The notes below the pieces were generated by a model. That model saw nothing but the letters and a program-made list of their open reading frames with translations, was not told the DNA's origin and made no database searches. Position numbers and translations under genes: made by a program. DNA of 64,000 nt from Sphingomonas sanguinis NBRC 13937 (GTDB taxonomy: Bacteria > Pseudomonadota > Alphaproteobacteria > Sphingomonadales > Sphingomonadaceae), in assembly GCF_001591005.1 (NCBI RefSeq), contig NZ_BCTY01000004.1:62001-126000 (forward strand). The letters run 5' to 3'. Every line of letters starts with the position of its first letter. The first letter of the stretch is position 1. Below are positions 34,372 to 43,551 of this stretch, piece after piece.

Positions 34372-37254
34372 CTACACCGCCAGCACCCGGTCGATCATTT
34401 CGACCGGGTGCAGCGGACGGCGGCCGGTCAGGCGCTTGGTCTGGCAGCGGCAGGAAAAGCCGGTGGCAAGCATCGCATCGTCCCGAGTCGCATCGGCCCA
34501 GCTAAGCGCGAAGATATCACGCGACAGTTTCTGGTTCTGCGCCTCATGCCCGAACAGCCCGGCCATGCCGCAGCAACCGGTCTTGGTCGGCTGGGCGGCG
34601 ATGCCGAACCCGGCCAGCGCCTCCGCCCAAAGCGCCAGCGCCTGCGGGCGAAGCGCCTGTTCGGTGCAATGGCCCAGCAGGCGTTGCGGCGGAACCGCGT
34701 GGGCGGCGGCGGGCACGCGGCCTTGTCGAACCGCTTCGGCCAGCAGGGTCTCCAGCCCGGCGACCTCAACACTGTCGCCGGTCAGCTCGGTGAATTCCTG
34801 GGTGAACATCAGCGCGGTGGCGGCATCCAGGCCGACCAGTCGCACGCCCAGATCGGCAAACGCCTTCGCCTCCGCCATGCGCTTGGCGGCGATGCGGGCG
34901 AAGCGGTCGCGCAGTCCCAACAGGTGCAGCACCTTGCCATTGCTGCGCGGCGGCAGGCGCAACACGGTATAGCCGCAAGCCGTCAGTACGCGGCCAGCGG
35001 CGACGACCAGCGGGCCGTCGAAACTGGCAGTGAAGTTGTCCTCGACCAGGATGACGATGTTCGCTCGCGCCTCGGCGGGCAGTGCGTCGATCTTAGCCTT
35101 CGACACGACAGGCGGAAGGGTTTGCGGATCGGCCACCGCGAAGGCGGGCAGATCGACATAGCCGAGCGTGCGTTCCAGCACGGCTTTCGCGCGGTCGCTG
35201 CTGGCGACGCCATTGGCGATCCCGGGCATTTTCCGCGCGGTGGCGAGCATGGCTTCCATCTGCGCGACGACGCGGTGGCGCAGCGGGCGGGGGCGCTTGG
35301 CCCAGTAGCGCTCGGCGAAGCGCGACTTCATCGTCGGCACGTCGACCTTCACCGGGCACAATGTCGTACACGCCTTGCACGACAGGCAGGTGGCGAGCGA
35401 CGCCTGCGTATCGGCGGCCAGCGCATCGCGTTCGGCGACTTCCGCCGGGGTCGGCTCGGCGATCGAATCCAGCCGGGCCCAGGCACGCAGCAGTGAAGCA
35501 CGGCCCTTGGGCGATTGCGCGCGGTCGCGCGTCGCCTTGTAGGACGGGCACATCACGTCGAGCGAATCCCAGGCAAAGCACGCGCCATTGCCGTTGCACG
35601 CGACCGCCCGGTCGAAGTCCTTGGAGCGCGCCGGGTCGATCCGGCGGTCGGCCTCGCCGCGCAGGGGAACGCCGTCGATCCGGTCGATCGGCTGCCCGGC
35701 GGGCGCGGCGAGCTTGCCGGGGTTGAGCCGGTTATGCGGGTCGAACGCCGCTTTCAGCGCCTGGAGTTCGGGGTAGAGGCTGCCGAAGAATAAGGGCGAG
35801 AATTCACCGCGATAACCGCGACCATGTTCGCCCCACAGCAGCCCGCCATAGGATTTGGTCAGCCGCGCCACCTCGTCGGAGATCGGCCGGATCAGCGCGG
35901 CCTGTGCGGGATCGCGCAGGTCGAGAAACGGACGGACGTGCAGGCAGCCAACATCGGCATGACCGAACATGCCATAGTTGAGGCCATGCCCGTCGAGCAG
36001 CGCGCGAAACTCCGCGACGAAATCGGCCAGTTTCTCGGGCGGGACAGCGGTGTCCTCGACAAAGGGAATTCCCTGCCGCGCGCCACCCAGTCGGGCGAGC
36101 AGGCCAACCGACTTTTCCCGCAGGGTCCAAAGCTGGCCGATGGCGGCATCGTCGCGCACGATGCGCATGTCGCCCTGCGGTCCGATATCGGCGAGCGCGG
36201 TAAGCCCTGCGTCGATGGTCGAATCGTCGTCGGCGGTGAATTCGACGAAGTTCATCGCCGCCACCGGCGCATCGCTCGCTCCGCCCAGCAGCCCTTCGAC
36301 GCTCGACCAGATGATGTCGCTGTGCGCGACGCCCAGCACCTTGTCGTCGAGGATCTCGATCGCGACCGGGTCGGCGGCGATCAGGCGCTGCACATCGCGC
36401 ATCGCGGTGTCGAAGGCGGCATAGCGGATGACCGCCAGCGCGCGCTTCTTTGGGCGATGCGCGACCCGCAAGCTGATTGAGCGGGTGATCGCCAGCGTCC
36501 CCTCCGACCCCGCAAGCAGATAGCCGAGAAAGAACCGGTCGGCGGCGGCGTCCCAGGTCTTTTGCAGGTTATAGCCGGTCAGGCCGCGGTTCATCTCCGG
36601 GAAGATCGCGGCGATATCGTCGGCGCGCTCCGTCACGATGCGCAGCGCCTCGCGGTGGATATCGGCGACGATGCCGTCGCCCGCCGCGATTCTCTCGGCT
36701 TCTGCCCGCGTCATCGGCTCGGCGCGCCACGGCGTCCCGTCCGATAGGGTCAGGTCCATCGCGGCGATATAGTCCGACGTCTTGCCCCAGCGGCGCGACC
36801 CCTTGCCCGATGCATCGGTCGCCACCATCCCGCCGATCGTCGCGCGGCTGGCGGTCGACACCATCGGCGGGAAGAAGCGGCCATGGGGTTTGAGGAAGGC
36901 GTTGAGCTGGTCCAGCACGACGCCCGGTTCGACCGTGACGGTATTCGTCTCGTGATCGAACGCGCCGATGCCGCGCATATGACGGGCGAAATCGACGATG
37001 ATCCCGTCGTTCAGCGACTGGCCGTTGGTGCCCGTATTGCCGCCCCGCGCGGTCAGCGACAGGCCGGTATCGGCGAGCGTCCGCACCAGCAGGGTCACAT
37101 CGTCGCCGGTGCGCGGATAGACGATCGCCGCCGGGCGAACCTGATAGATGCTGTTGTCGGTCGATGCGACCTGCCGCGCGCCGACGCCGTCCTCGGCATC
37201 ACCGGCAAAGCCCGCCTGGTCGAGGCGGCGCAGCAGGTTCGCGACTGCCACCAT
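34372..37254 (-). CDS. D-2-hydroxyglutarate dehydrogenase (FAD and Fe-S, YdiJ type)
   Basis: A 960-residue flavoprotein. The N-terminal FAD-binding part shows LTARGGNTGTNGQSLNDGII and the FAD-oxidase cap. The middle and C-terminal parts carry Fe-S and CCG-type modules: CNGNGAC and MCPSYKATR, then CLSCKACTTLCPVKVDVP, and TGCCGMAGLFGHEA near the end. This is the layout of E. coli YdiJ and related D-2-hydroxyglutarate dehydrogenases, which pass electrons to the respiratory chain. Its ATG overlaps the hglS stop by one base. HglS makes D-2-hydroxyglutarate, so the pair forms two steps from 2-oxoadipate to 2-oxoglutarate. A lactate or glycolate dehydrogenase is less likely given this neighbour. Confidence 0.82.
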   Translation of the reverse strand: MVAVANLLRRLDQAGFAGDAEDGVGARQVASTDNSIYQVRPAAIVYPRTGDDVTLLVRTLADTGLSLTARGGNTGTNGQSLNDGIIVDFARHMRGIGAFDHETNTVTVEPGVVLDQLNAFLKPHGRFFPPMVSTASRATIGGMVATDASGKGSRRWGKTSDYIAAMDLTLSDGTPWRAEPMTRAEAERIAAGDGIVADIHREALRIVTERADDIAAIFPEMNRGLTGYNLQKTWDAAADRFFLGYLLAGSEGTLAITRSISLRVAHRPKKRALAVIRYAAFDTAMRDVQRLIAADPVAIEILDDKVLGVAHSDIIWSSVEGLLGGASDAPVAAMNFVEFTADDDSTIDAGLTALADIGPQGDMRIVRDDAAIGQLWTLREKSVGLLARLGGARQGIPFVEDTAVPPEKLADFVAEFRALLDGHGLNYGMFGHADVGCLHVRPFLDLRDPAQAALIRPISDEVARLTKSYGGLLWGEHGRGYRGEFSPLFFGSLYPELQALKAAFDPHNRLNPGKLAAPAGQPIDRIDGVPLRGEADRRIDPARSKDFDRAVACNGNGACFAWDSLDVMCPSYKATRDRAQSPKGRASLLRAWARLDSIAEPTPAEVAERDALAADTQASLATCLSCKACTTLCPVKVDVPTMKSRFAERYWAKRPRPLRHRVVAQMEAMLATARKMPGIANGVASSDRAKAVLERTLGYVDLPAFAVADPQTLPPVVSKAKIDALPAEARANIVILVEDNFTASFDGPLVVAAGRVLTACGYTVLRLPPRSNGKVLHLLGLRDRFARIAAKRMAEAKAFADLGVRLVGLDAATALMFTQEFTELTGDSVEVAGLETLLAEAVRQGRVPAAAHAVPPQRLLGHCTEQALRPQALALWAEALAGFGIAAQPTKTGCCGMAGLFGHEAQNQKLSRDIFALSWADATRDDAMLATGFSCRCQTKRLTGRRPLHPVEMIDRVLAV

Positions 37255-38630
37255 CAGGCCACCGCCATTCCGCGCAGAGCATCGCGTACCTGCTGCATCG
37301 ACCGCGCCTGCGCATCGGCATAGAGCGCCAGTTCGTCCTGCACCGTGTCGCCCAGCGCTTCCTCGAACGCGGCCTGCGCAGCGGACGCGGCATAGCTGCG
37401 CTGCTCGGTGCCGCCCAGATTGGACTGGAAGATGCCCGCCGCGCTGACCGGCAGGAAATCCTCGTACACGATCGGCTGAGCGCGGACATAGCCCGCCGCC
37501 AGCCACGCATCGATATCGCCCGCCGGCTGCACACCGGTCGCGACCAGCCGCTGCCCGGCCTCGGTCAGGTCATAGCGGAACCAGGCCAGTTCCTGTTCGC
37601 GCAAGGCCTCCGGCGTATCGGGGAAGGTGGCGAAGGCGGTCGCCAGTTGTTCGGCATAGCTGTCGCCCTGCGACCCCTGTTCGCCACGCGCGGTCGCCAG
37701 CAGTTGGTCATACAGCGCGCGCCCCTTGGCGGTCAGCGCCGCGCCACGTTGTTCGATCTCGCCGAAGCGGGCGGTGTGATGGCCCTGTCGGTCGCCGGGG
37801 AAGGTCACGCCCTCCTCGATCGCCTTGAAGCTGGTCTGGCGCAGCAGGATTGGCACGGCGCGCGGCGGTGGTCCTTCGATCACCGCCTTCGCCGCGATCC
37901 CACGCGCCTGCATCGCCGCCTGCGCCGCATCGATGTCGAGCGTGCGGGGGGTCAGGTGGTTGATATGCGGTCCCCGGAACGACACCACATCGGCGATCAG
38001 CCGGTGCGCATCGTGGAGCCGGTCATAGGTCGCGGCATCGACCCGCGCATCGCCGTGCCAGCGGAAGGTTTCGAGCAGCGCGGCGACGAAGCGGTCGGCT
38101 TCGTCCTCGTCCAGTCCACCCTGCGCCTCGGCCCGTTCGATCAGGCGGACGGCTTCGTCCGTGAAGATCTGCCGCGTCGACAGGATCGATTCCGCCTCGG
38201 CGCGCAAGTCCGCATCCTCGATCAGTTCCAGGCGCAGCAGCGAGGTGAAGACGCGGAACGGATTGGCGTTCAGCGCGGCATCGTCGATCGGGCGGAAGGC
38301 GGTCGAATGGACCGGCACGCCCGCCACCGACAGGTCGTAATAGCCGACCGGATGCATCCCCATCACCGCAAAGGCACGGCGCATCATGTTGAGTTCCGCC
38401 GCGCTGCCCAGCCGGATCGCGCCGTGGCGTTCGACGTCCAGCCGGTCAAGTTCGCCCGCCGCCGCCATCACCGCCGCCAGTTCGGGGCGGTCGGCCAGCA
38501 CCTGCGCATTCACTTCGGCCACGATCGACAGCAGGTCGCCGTACAGCGGCACCTCGGCGCGGTACATGGCCGACATGGCTTCGGAAAAGCGGGTGCGGAT
38601 CGCGTCGGCGGGCGTGAAGCTGTGGGTCAT
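37254..38630 (-). CDS. hglS: 2-oxoadipate dioxygenase/decarboxylase HglS (DUF1338)
   Basis: A 458-residue non-haem iron enzyme that turns 2-oxoadipate into D-2-hydroxyglutarate in bacterial lysine breakdown. The DUF1338 body is plain: ERHGAIRLGSAAELNMMRRA, GYYDLSVAGVPVHSTAFRPI and PHINHLTPRTLDIDAA. The residues I recall as metal ligands and the substrate arginine in Pseudomonas HglS (H70, R74, H226, E294) fall at H69, R73, H225 and E293, a constant offset of one. The ATG at 38630 follows GAGGTG; a GTG two codons earlier is possible. It lies 21 bp after astA and overlaps the dehydrogenase gene. Confidence 0.88.
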   Translation of the reverse strand: MTHSFTPADAIRTRFSEAMSAMYRAEVPLYGDLLSIVAEVNAQVLADRPELAAVMAAAGELDRLDVERHGAIRLGSAAELNMMRRAFAVMGMHPVGYYDLSVAGVPVHSTAFRPIDDAALNANPFRVFTSLLRLELIEDADLRAEAESILSTRQIFTDEAVRLIERAEAQGGLDEDEADRFVAALLETFRWHGDARVDAATYDRLHDAHRLIADVVSFRGPHINHLTPRTLDIDAAQAAMQARGIAAKAVIEGPPPRAVPILLRQTSFKAIEEGVTFPGDRQGHHTARFGEIEQRGAALTAKGRALYDQLLATARGEQGSQGDSYAEQLATAFATFPDTPEALREQELAWFRYDLTEAGQRLVATGVQPAGDIDAWLAAGYVRAQPIVYEDFLPVSAAGIFQSNLGGTEQRSYAASAAQAAFEEALGDTVQDELALYADAQARSMQQVRDALRGMAVA

Positions 38631-38651
38631 GGTCACCTCGGACAGATAGGG

Positions 38652-39668
38652 TCAGCGCGGGGCATGGGTAAGGGGATCGCCGATCCCGACATCCAGCGCG
38701 TGGGCAGCGTCGGGGTCAAGCAGGATACCGTCGCCCTGGGGCGCGATGCGCGCGAAACAGGCGCGAAACCCAGCCAGCCGTCCGGCGGCGGCGATGGCGG
38801 GGGTGGCGGCGTCACTATGGCCGATCGCGCGGACGATGGCGGTGCGCGCCGATCGGATGGTGGCGATATCGTCGGTCGCGGCGGTCACGGTCGGGCCGCC
38901 GTCGAACAGGTCGACATAATGGTCATGGCGAAACCCCTCCTTCTCCAGCAGCCGTAGCGCGGGGCGGCCGGAGGGGTGGGGGACACCCAGCACGGCGCGG
39001 GCGCTGTCGGGCAGCATCGCCAGCAGCACCGGTGTCGTCGGCATCAGCCCGGCCAGGACATGGGTGCCATGCTCCGCATTGAACGCATCGGCGGCGGCAA
39101 AGCCCATGCCGAAGAAGCGCGCGGCGATCCCGTCCCAGAAGGGCGCCTCGCCCGCCTCGTCGACCACGCCGCGCAATTCGGCGATGGTCCGGTCGGCAAA
39201 GCGCGGGCGGTGCATCGCGATGAACAGATAGCGGCTGCGCGCCAGCAAGGTGCCCGCCCCGCCCGCCCGGGCATCGGCGCGCAGGAATAGCCCGCCCACC
39301 TCGCTGCACCCGGCATGGTCGGTGCAGATGGTCAGCTTCGTATGATCGACCGACCGGCCCAGTACGGCATGGTCCGCGCCATGCCGGTCGATGCGATAGC
39401 TGTAGAAGGGCGCGTCGGTGCCGATATGCGAGAAGATCTGGCAGGTGCCGTGGATCGCCTGGGTGCCCAAATCCTCCAGCACGAACAGGAAGCGGTCGAC
39501 GCCGAAGCGGTCGGTGTCGCGCGCAAAGGCGGCATCGGCGGCGGCCAGTCGCTCGGCCAGCTTGGCCTTGTCCGGCGGCAGATTGACGAACCCGCCGCCG
39601 GTGGTCTGCGCCATGGCGTAGAGCGCCGACAGGTCGTGCCCGCCGGCGGCCCGCAGGACGATCGTCAC
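38652..39668 (-). CDS. astA: Arginine N-succinyltransferase AstA
   Basis: A 338-residue cytosolic acyltransferase that starts the AST route of arginine breakdown by adding succinate from succinyl-CoA to arginine; some family members prefer ornithine. Conserved blocks are TTGGGFVNLPPDKAKLAERL, TDRFLFVLEDLG-like sequence near residue 60, TKLTICTDH, and CSEVGGLFLRADARAGGAG, LLARSRYLFIA. It starts with GTG, and this codon overlaps the astD stop as GTGA, so the two are coupled. hglS follows after 21 bp. Confidence 0.92.
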   Translation of the reverse strand: MTIVLRAAGGHDLSALYAMAQTTGGGFVNLPPDKAKLAERLAAADAAFARDTDRFGVDRFLFVLEDLGTQAIHGTCQIFSHIGTDAPFYSYRIDRHGADHAVLGRSVDHTKLTICTDHAGCSEVGGLFLRADARAGGAGTLLARSRYLFIAMHRPRFADRTIAELRGVVDEAGEAPFWDGIAARFFGMGFAAADAFNAEHGTHVLAGLMPTTPVLLAMLPDSARAVLGVPHPSGRPALRLLEKEGFRHDHYVDLFDGGPTVTAATDDIATIRSARTAIVRAIGHSDAATPAIAAAGRLAGFRACFARIAPQGDGILLDPDAAHALDVGIGDPLTHAPR

Positions 39669-41086
39669 GCCGCGCCGGCTCCCAATACCGGTTTCAGCGC
39701 GTCCCAATTGCCCGCCGCGCTGCCCGCCTCGAAGCTCGCCATCGGATAGGCGCAGTAGTCGGCGGCATAATAGGCGCTGGGGCGGTGGTTGCCTGAATCG
39801 CCGATCCCGCCGAAGGGCTGCGCCCCCGCCGCGCCCGTGGTCGGGCGGTTGCGGTTGACCACGCCCGCGCGCGCTTCGATGACGAAGCGCTCCCACAACG
39901 CATCGTCATCGGTCAGCAGTCCGGCGGACAGGCCGAAGCGGGTTTCGTTCGCGGCGGTGATGGCGGCATCGAAGTCCGCAACGCGGACGACCTGCAGCAC
40001 CGGCGCGAAAATCTCCTCGTCGGGCACGACCACGCCGGTCACGTCGAGCAGTGCGGGGGTGACGAAGGCGGCGCTGCGCCCCTCAATCCCGCCGAACGGC
40101 ACGATGGCGCGGGCCCCGGCCGCCTCCAATGCAGCGACCTGCGCATGGGCGGTCGTGGCGGCGGCGTCGGAGATCAGCGGACCGATATAGGGGTTCTCGT
40201 CCCAGCGCCCGATGGGCAGGCGCGGGATCAGCGCGGCGACCGCCTCCACCACCGCATCGCCGAACGCGCCCGCTGGCAGGATCAGGCGGCGTGCGCAGGA
40301 GCAACGCTGTCCGGTGGTGATATAGGCCGACTGGACGATCAGCGCGGCCACCTCGGTCACGTCGCCGTCCCACGCGATCAGCGGGTTGTTGCCGCCCAGT
40401 TCCAGCGCGAGGATCACGTCGGGCCGCTCGGCAAAAGCGCGGCGGAAATGTGCGCCGGTGGTTGCCGATCCGGTGAACAGCAGCCCATCGATATCCGCCG
40501 CCACCAGCGCGGCGCCGGTTTCGCGTGCGCCCTGTACGACCTGCAACACGTTTTCAGGCAGACCGGCTTCGCTCCAAGCATTCGCCATCGCCGCGCCGAC
40601 CGCCGGGGTCAGTTCGGACGGCTTGAACACCACACTATTCCCGGCGAGCAGCGCGGGCACGATATGGCCGTTGGGCAGATGGCCGGGGAAGTTGTACGGC
40701 CCCAGCACCGCCATCACCCCGTGCGGGCGGTGGCGCAGGACGGATTCCCCAAACGGCATCGCGCTGCGCTTTTCGCCCGCGCGTTCGGCCTGGGCGGCGA
40801 TCGACAGTTCGACCTTGCCGACCATCGTGCCGACCTCCTGCGTGGCCTCCCACAGCGGCTTGCCGGTTTCACGCGCGATCAGCTCGGCGAGGTCGGCGGT
40901 GCGCGCCTTCAGCACGGCGGCATAGGCGCGCGCGATGGCCACCCGTTCCTCGAGCGAGGTGCGCCGCCAGTCGCGAAACGCCACACTAGCGCGGGCGACC
41001 GCTGCATCGACATCCGCGCCGCTGGCGACCGGACCGGTCCAGACGGTGTCGCCCGTCGCCGGGCAGGTCGAGGTCAGCACGCTCAT
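39665..41086 (-). CDS. astD: N-succinylglutamate 5-semialdehyde dehydrogenase AstD
   Basis: A 473-residue aldehyde dehydrogenase of the AST route that oxidises succinylglutamate semialdehyde with NAD. Visible motifs are VLGPYNFPGHLPNGHIVPAL, VFKPSELTP, FTGSATTG, the general-base glutamate in ALELGGNNP, and the catalytic cysteine in TTGQRCSCARRL. The paired Cys-Ser-Cys and the GHLPNGHIVPAL stretch are AstD-like. Its start overlaps the astC stop (ATGA) and its stop overlaps the astA start, so astC-astD-astA is a tightly coupled unit. Confidence 0.93.
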   Translation of the reverse strand: MSVLTSTCPATGDTVWTGPVASGADVDAAVARASVAFRDWRRTSLEERVAIARAYAAVLKARTADLAELIARETGKPLWEATQEVGTMVGKVELSIAAQAERAGEKRSAMPFGESVLRHRPHGVMAVLGPYNFPGHLPNGHIVPALLAGNSVVFKPSELTPAVGAAMANAWSEAGLPENVLQVVQGARETGAALVAADIDGLLFTGSATTGAHFRRAFAERPDVILALELGGNNPLIAWDGDVTEVAALIVQSAYITTGQRCSCARRLILPAGAFGDAVVEAVAALIPRLPIGRWDENPYIGPLISDAAATTAHAQVAALEAAGARAIVPFGGIEGRSAAFVTPALLDVTGVVVPDEEIFAPVLQVVRVADFDAAITAANETRFGLSAGLLTDDDALWERFVIEARAGVVNRNRPTTGAAGAQPFGGIGDSGNHRPSAYYAADYCAYPMASFEAGSAAGNWDALKPVLGAGAA

Positions 41087-42279
41087 GCCGCCTTCGCCAT
41101 CAGCCCACGCGCCGCGCCGCAGGCCGCTTCCAGCCGGGTGACCGCCTCGGCAATCTCTTGCGCAGAGATCAGCAGCGACGGCAGCAGGCGCACGCAATTC
41201 TCGCCGCCGCCCGCGACCAATATGCCATGGTCGCGGGCAATTCCCATGAACTCGCGATTGTTCGGGATCATCTTGAGGCCGATCAACAGCCCCTTGCCGC
41301 GCACTTCGGCGATCACATCGGGGAAACGGGCGCGCAGCGCCTCCAGCCGCTCGAAGAAATCGGCGCTCGCGGCACGGGCATGGGCGAGGGTTTCCTCGTT
41401 CGCGATGGTATCGAACGCGGCAATGCCGACCGCCATGGCCAGCGGATTGCCACCGAACGTCGTGCCATGAACGCCCGGCGTCATGCCCTTCGCCGCCTCG
41501 GTGGTGGCGAGGCAGGCACCGACCGGGAAACCCGACCCCAGCGCCTTGGCCAGTGCCATGATGTCGGGCGCCGCACCGTCGAACCACTGATGCGCGAAGA
41601 GCTTGCCGGTGCGGCCCATGCCGCTTTGCACCTCGTCATGGATCAGCAGCACGCCATGCTTGCGCGTCAATTCGCGCAGGCGCAGCAGCCATTCGCCCGA
41701 CAGCGCGCGCGCACCGCCTTCGCCCTGCACCGGCTCGACGATCACCGCCGCCGTGGTCGGGCTGGCGATGGCCGCCTCGATCGCCGCCGTATCGTCGATC
41801 GACAGCTGGACGAAGCCCGGCAGGCGCGGGCCGCAGCCCTCCATATAGCCCGCATTGCCCGAGGCGTTGATCGCGGCATAGGTGCGGCCGTGGAACGACC
41901 CGGCAAAGCCGACGATATCGATCCGCTCCGGCTGGCCGTTCACATGATGATAGCGACGCGCGGTCTTGATCGCGCATTCGACCGCTTCGGTGCCGGTATT
42001 GGCGAAGAACACGCAATCGGCGAAGGACGCATCGACCAGCCGCTGCGCCAGCGCTTCCTGCCCCGGAATGCGGAAGATGTTCGAAACGTGCCACAGCTTG
42101 CCCGCCTGTTCGGTCAGCGCGGCGACCAGCGCGGGATGGGCATGGCCCAGCGCATCGGTGGCAATGCCCGCCACGCAGTCGAGATAGCGCCGCCCCTCGG
42201 TATCGATCAGCCACACGCCCTCGCCGCGATCCACCGCGATCGGTGCGCGGTTGTACAGGTTCATCAGGGGATCGGTCAT
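41083..42279 (-). CDS. astC: Acetylornithine/succinylornithine aminotransferase (AstC/ArgD type)
   Basis: A 398-residue class III PLP aminotransferase. It shows VDRGEGVWLIDTEGRRYLDC, FFANTGTEAVECAIKTARRY, HDEVQSGMGRTGKLFAHQWF and the PLP lysine in LAKALGSGFPVGA. The same fold serves arginine biosynthesis (ArgD) and breakdown (AstC). The breakdown role is inferred from the ATGA overlap with astD and the coupled astA. Lysine-derived substrates are also possible, since this family can use them and hglS is in the same operon. Confidence 0.88.
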   Translation of the reverse strand: MTDPLMNLYNRAPIAVDRGEGVWLIDTEGRRYLDCVAGIATDALGHAHPALVAALTEQAGKLWHVSNIFRIPGQEALAQRLVDASFADCVFFANTGTEAVECAIKTARRYHHVNGQPERIDIVGFAGSFHGRTYAAINASGNAGYMEGCGPRLPGFVQLSIDDTAAIEAAIASPTTAAVIVEPVQGEGGARALSGEWLLRLRELTRKHGVLLIHDEVQSGMGRTGKLFAHQWFDGAAPDIMALAKALGSGFPVGACLATTEAAKGMTPGVHGTTFGGNPLAMAVGIAAFDTIANEETLAHARAASADFFERLEALRARFPDVIAEVRGKGLLIGLKMIPNNREFMGIARDHGILVAGGGENCVRLLPSLLISAQEIAEAVTRLEAACGAARGLMAKAA

Positions 42280-42408
42280 GACGGCTCCTATTACGGATTC
42301 GGGAATGCACTGGCGGGTCAGGCTACCCCCTATTTGGCCCCTGGAACGGCCATGAACAAACGCATTGGCATCATCTATTGATGAGCAATGGGAATGAAGA
42401 AGACGGGC

Positions 42409-43551
42409 TTAGCGTGCCTTGATCGGGGTGACGGTCGACGGGCACCCGTCGCGCTTGCACGGAAGGCTGTCATCCCAGGACAGCAGGCGGACGACCATGT
42501 CGCCCGGCTGGGTCCGTGGATCGGTGCCCAAGCCCGCGACCCGCGCGTCGAGCGGCGCGGTCAGCGTGGCGATAGTCCGGCCGAACGGGTCGGTCACGAC
42601 CGCCAGCACGTCGCCCTTCTTCACATATTGGTTCAACTTCACGCGCAGCTGCGCCCATCCCCCGCGCGGGCTGTCGACATTGGTCACGACATTGCCGAGA
42701 AAGGGTTCCGGATCGCGGATATCGGGCTTGCCCGGCAGCATCCCCCGGTCGATCATCACGTTGCGCACGCCGCGCAGGCCCCGCGCGATCATCGCATTGT
42801 CGAACACCTCCGCACCGCCCAGCTCATAGGTGACGGCCGGGATGGCGTTGGCATTCAGCATGTCCTCCACCGCGCCGTCGATGCCCGCATTCACATAGAC
42901 GCTGTCTGGTCGCAGCATCATCGCGATCCGCTTGGCGACCGGGGTCGCGACGAAGACATAGGCCGGATAGGCACCCCCGCGCGACTGGGTATGCAGGTCG
43001 ATGGCGAAATCGGTATTGCCGGTGAAGACACGCGACCATAGCCGCCGGGCATAACGCTGCGCCGCATTGCCTTCATCGCCCTGCACATGCGGATCGCGCG
43101 GAATCAGCCGGTTGAGATTGTCGCCCGAACCATTGTGGCCGCCGGTAAAAGCGCGCGTCGAATTGCGCAGGCCCGGCGCATTGAGGCCGGGCATGGCGAT
43201 CAGCGTTCCCTTCATGGTCGCCGGGTCGAGCCCCTCGACCAACTGGTGGATCACGCCGATGCCGTTCAGTTCGTCGCCATGGATGCCGGCGGTGAGCAGG
43301 AAGCGGGGACCGGGCTGCGCCCCCTTCACTACGATGATCGGCACATAATAGCCCTGTCCGATCTCATTGTCGTCGACCCGCAGCCACAAACGCGTCTTGC
43401 CGGAAGGCATGGTGGCGACGTCCAGCTTCTCGATGACCGGCGATCCGTCGATCCGGTCCCCCGGCTCGCCCGCCATCACGGCGGTGGGGAGGGCGGCGAA
43501 CAGCGCGACGGCCAGCAGGGGCCGGGCAAGAACGGGAAACAGACGGGACAT
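42409..43551 (-). CDS. Exported succinylglutamate desuccinylase/aspartoacylase family protein (M14)
   Basis: A 380-residue protein with a signal peptide (LFPVLARPLLAVALFAALPT, cleavage near VMA before GEPGD) and a GGAGAG ribosome site. The M14-like zinc site is seen in TAGIHGDELNGIG (His, Glu) and in the DLHTQSRGG stretch, with a likely catalytic glutamate in TYELGGAEVF. True AstE is cytosolic, so this is not a plain astE; it probably removes acyl or amino-acid groups from a compound outside the inner membrane. It lies 129 bp upstream of astC in the same direction and probably heads that operon. Confidence 0.82.
   Translation of the reverse strand: MSRLFPVLARPLLAVALFAALPTAVMAGEPGDRIDGSPVIEKLDVATMPSGKTRLWLRVDDNEIGQGYYVPIIVVKGAQPGPRFLLTAGIHGDELNGIGVIHQLVEGLDPATMKGTLIAMPGLNAPGLRNSTRAFTGGHNGSGDNLNRLIPRDPHVQGDEGNAAQRYARRLWSRVFTGNTDFAIDLHTQSRGGAYPAYVFVATPVAKRIAMMLRPDSVYVNAGIDGAVEDMLNANAIPAVTYELGGAEVFDNAMIARGLRGVRNVMIDRGMLPGKPDIRDPEPFLGNVVTNVDSPRGGWAQLRVKLNQYVKKGDVLAVVTDPFGRTIATLTAPLDARVAGLGTDPRTQPGDMVVRLLSWDDSLPCKRDGCPSTVTPIKAR

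Noticed and set aside
37254..38630. astB (succinylarginine dihydrolase), suggested by the place inside the ast operon.
   Set aside because: The sequence has none of the AstB motifs and instead matches HglS/DUF1338, including all four expected active-site residues.
42409..43551. Calling the M14 protein astE.
   Set aside because: It has a clear signal peptide, whereas AstE acts in the cytosol, so the symbol would mislead.
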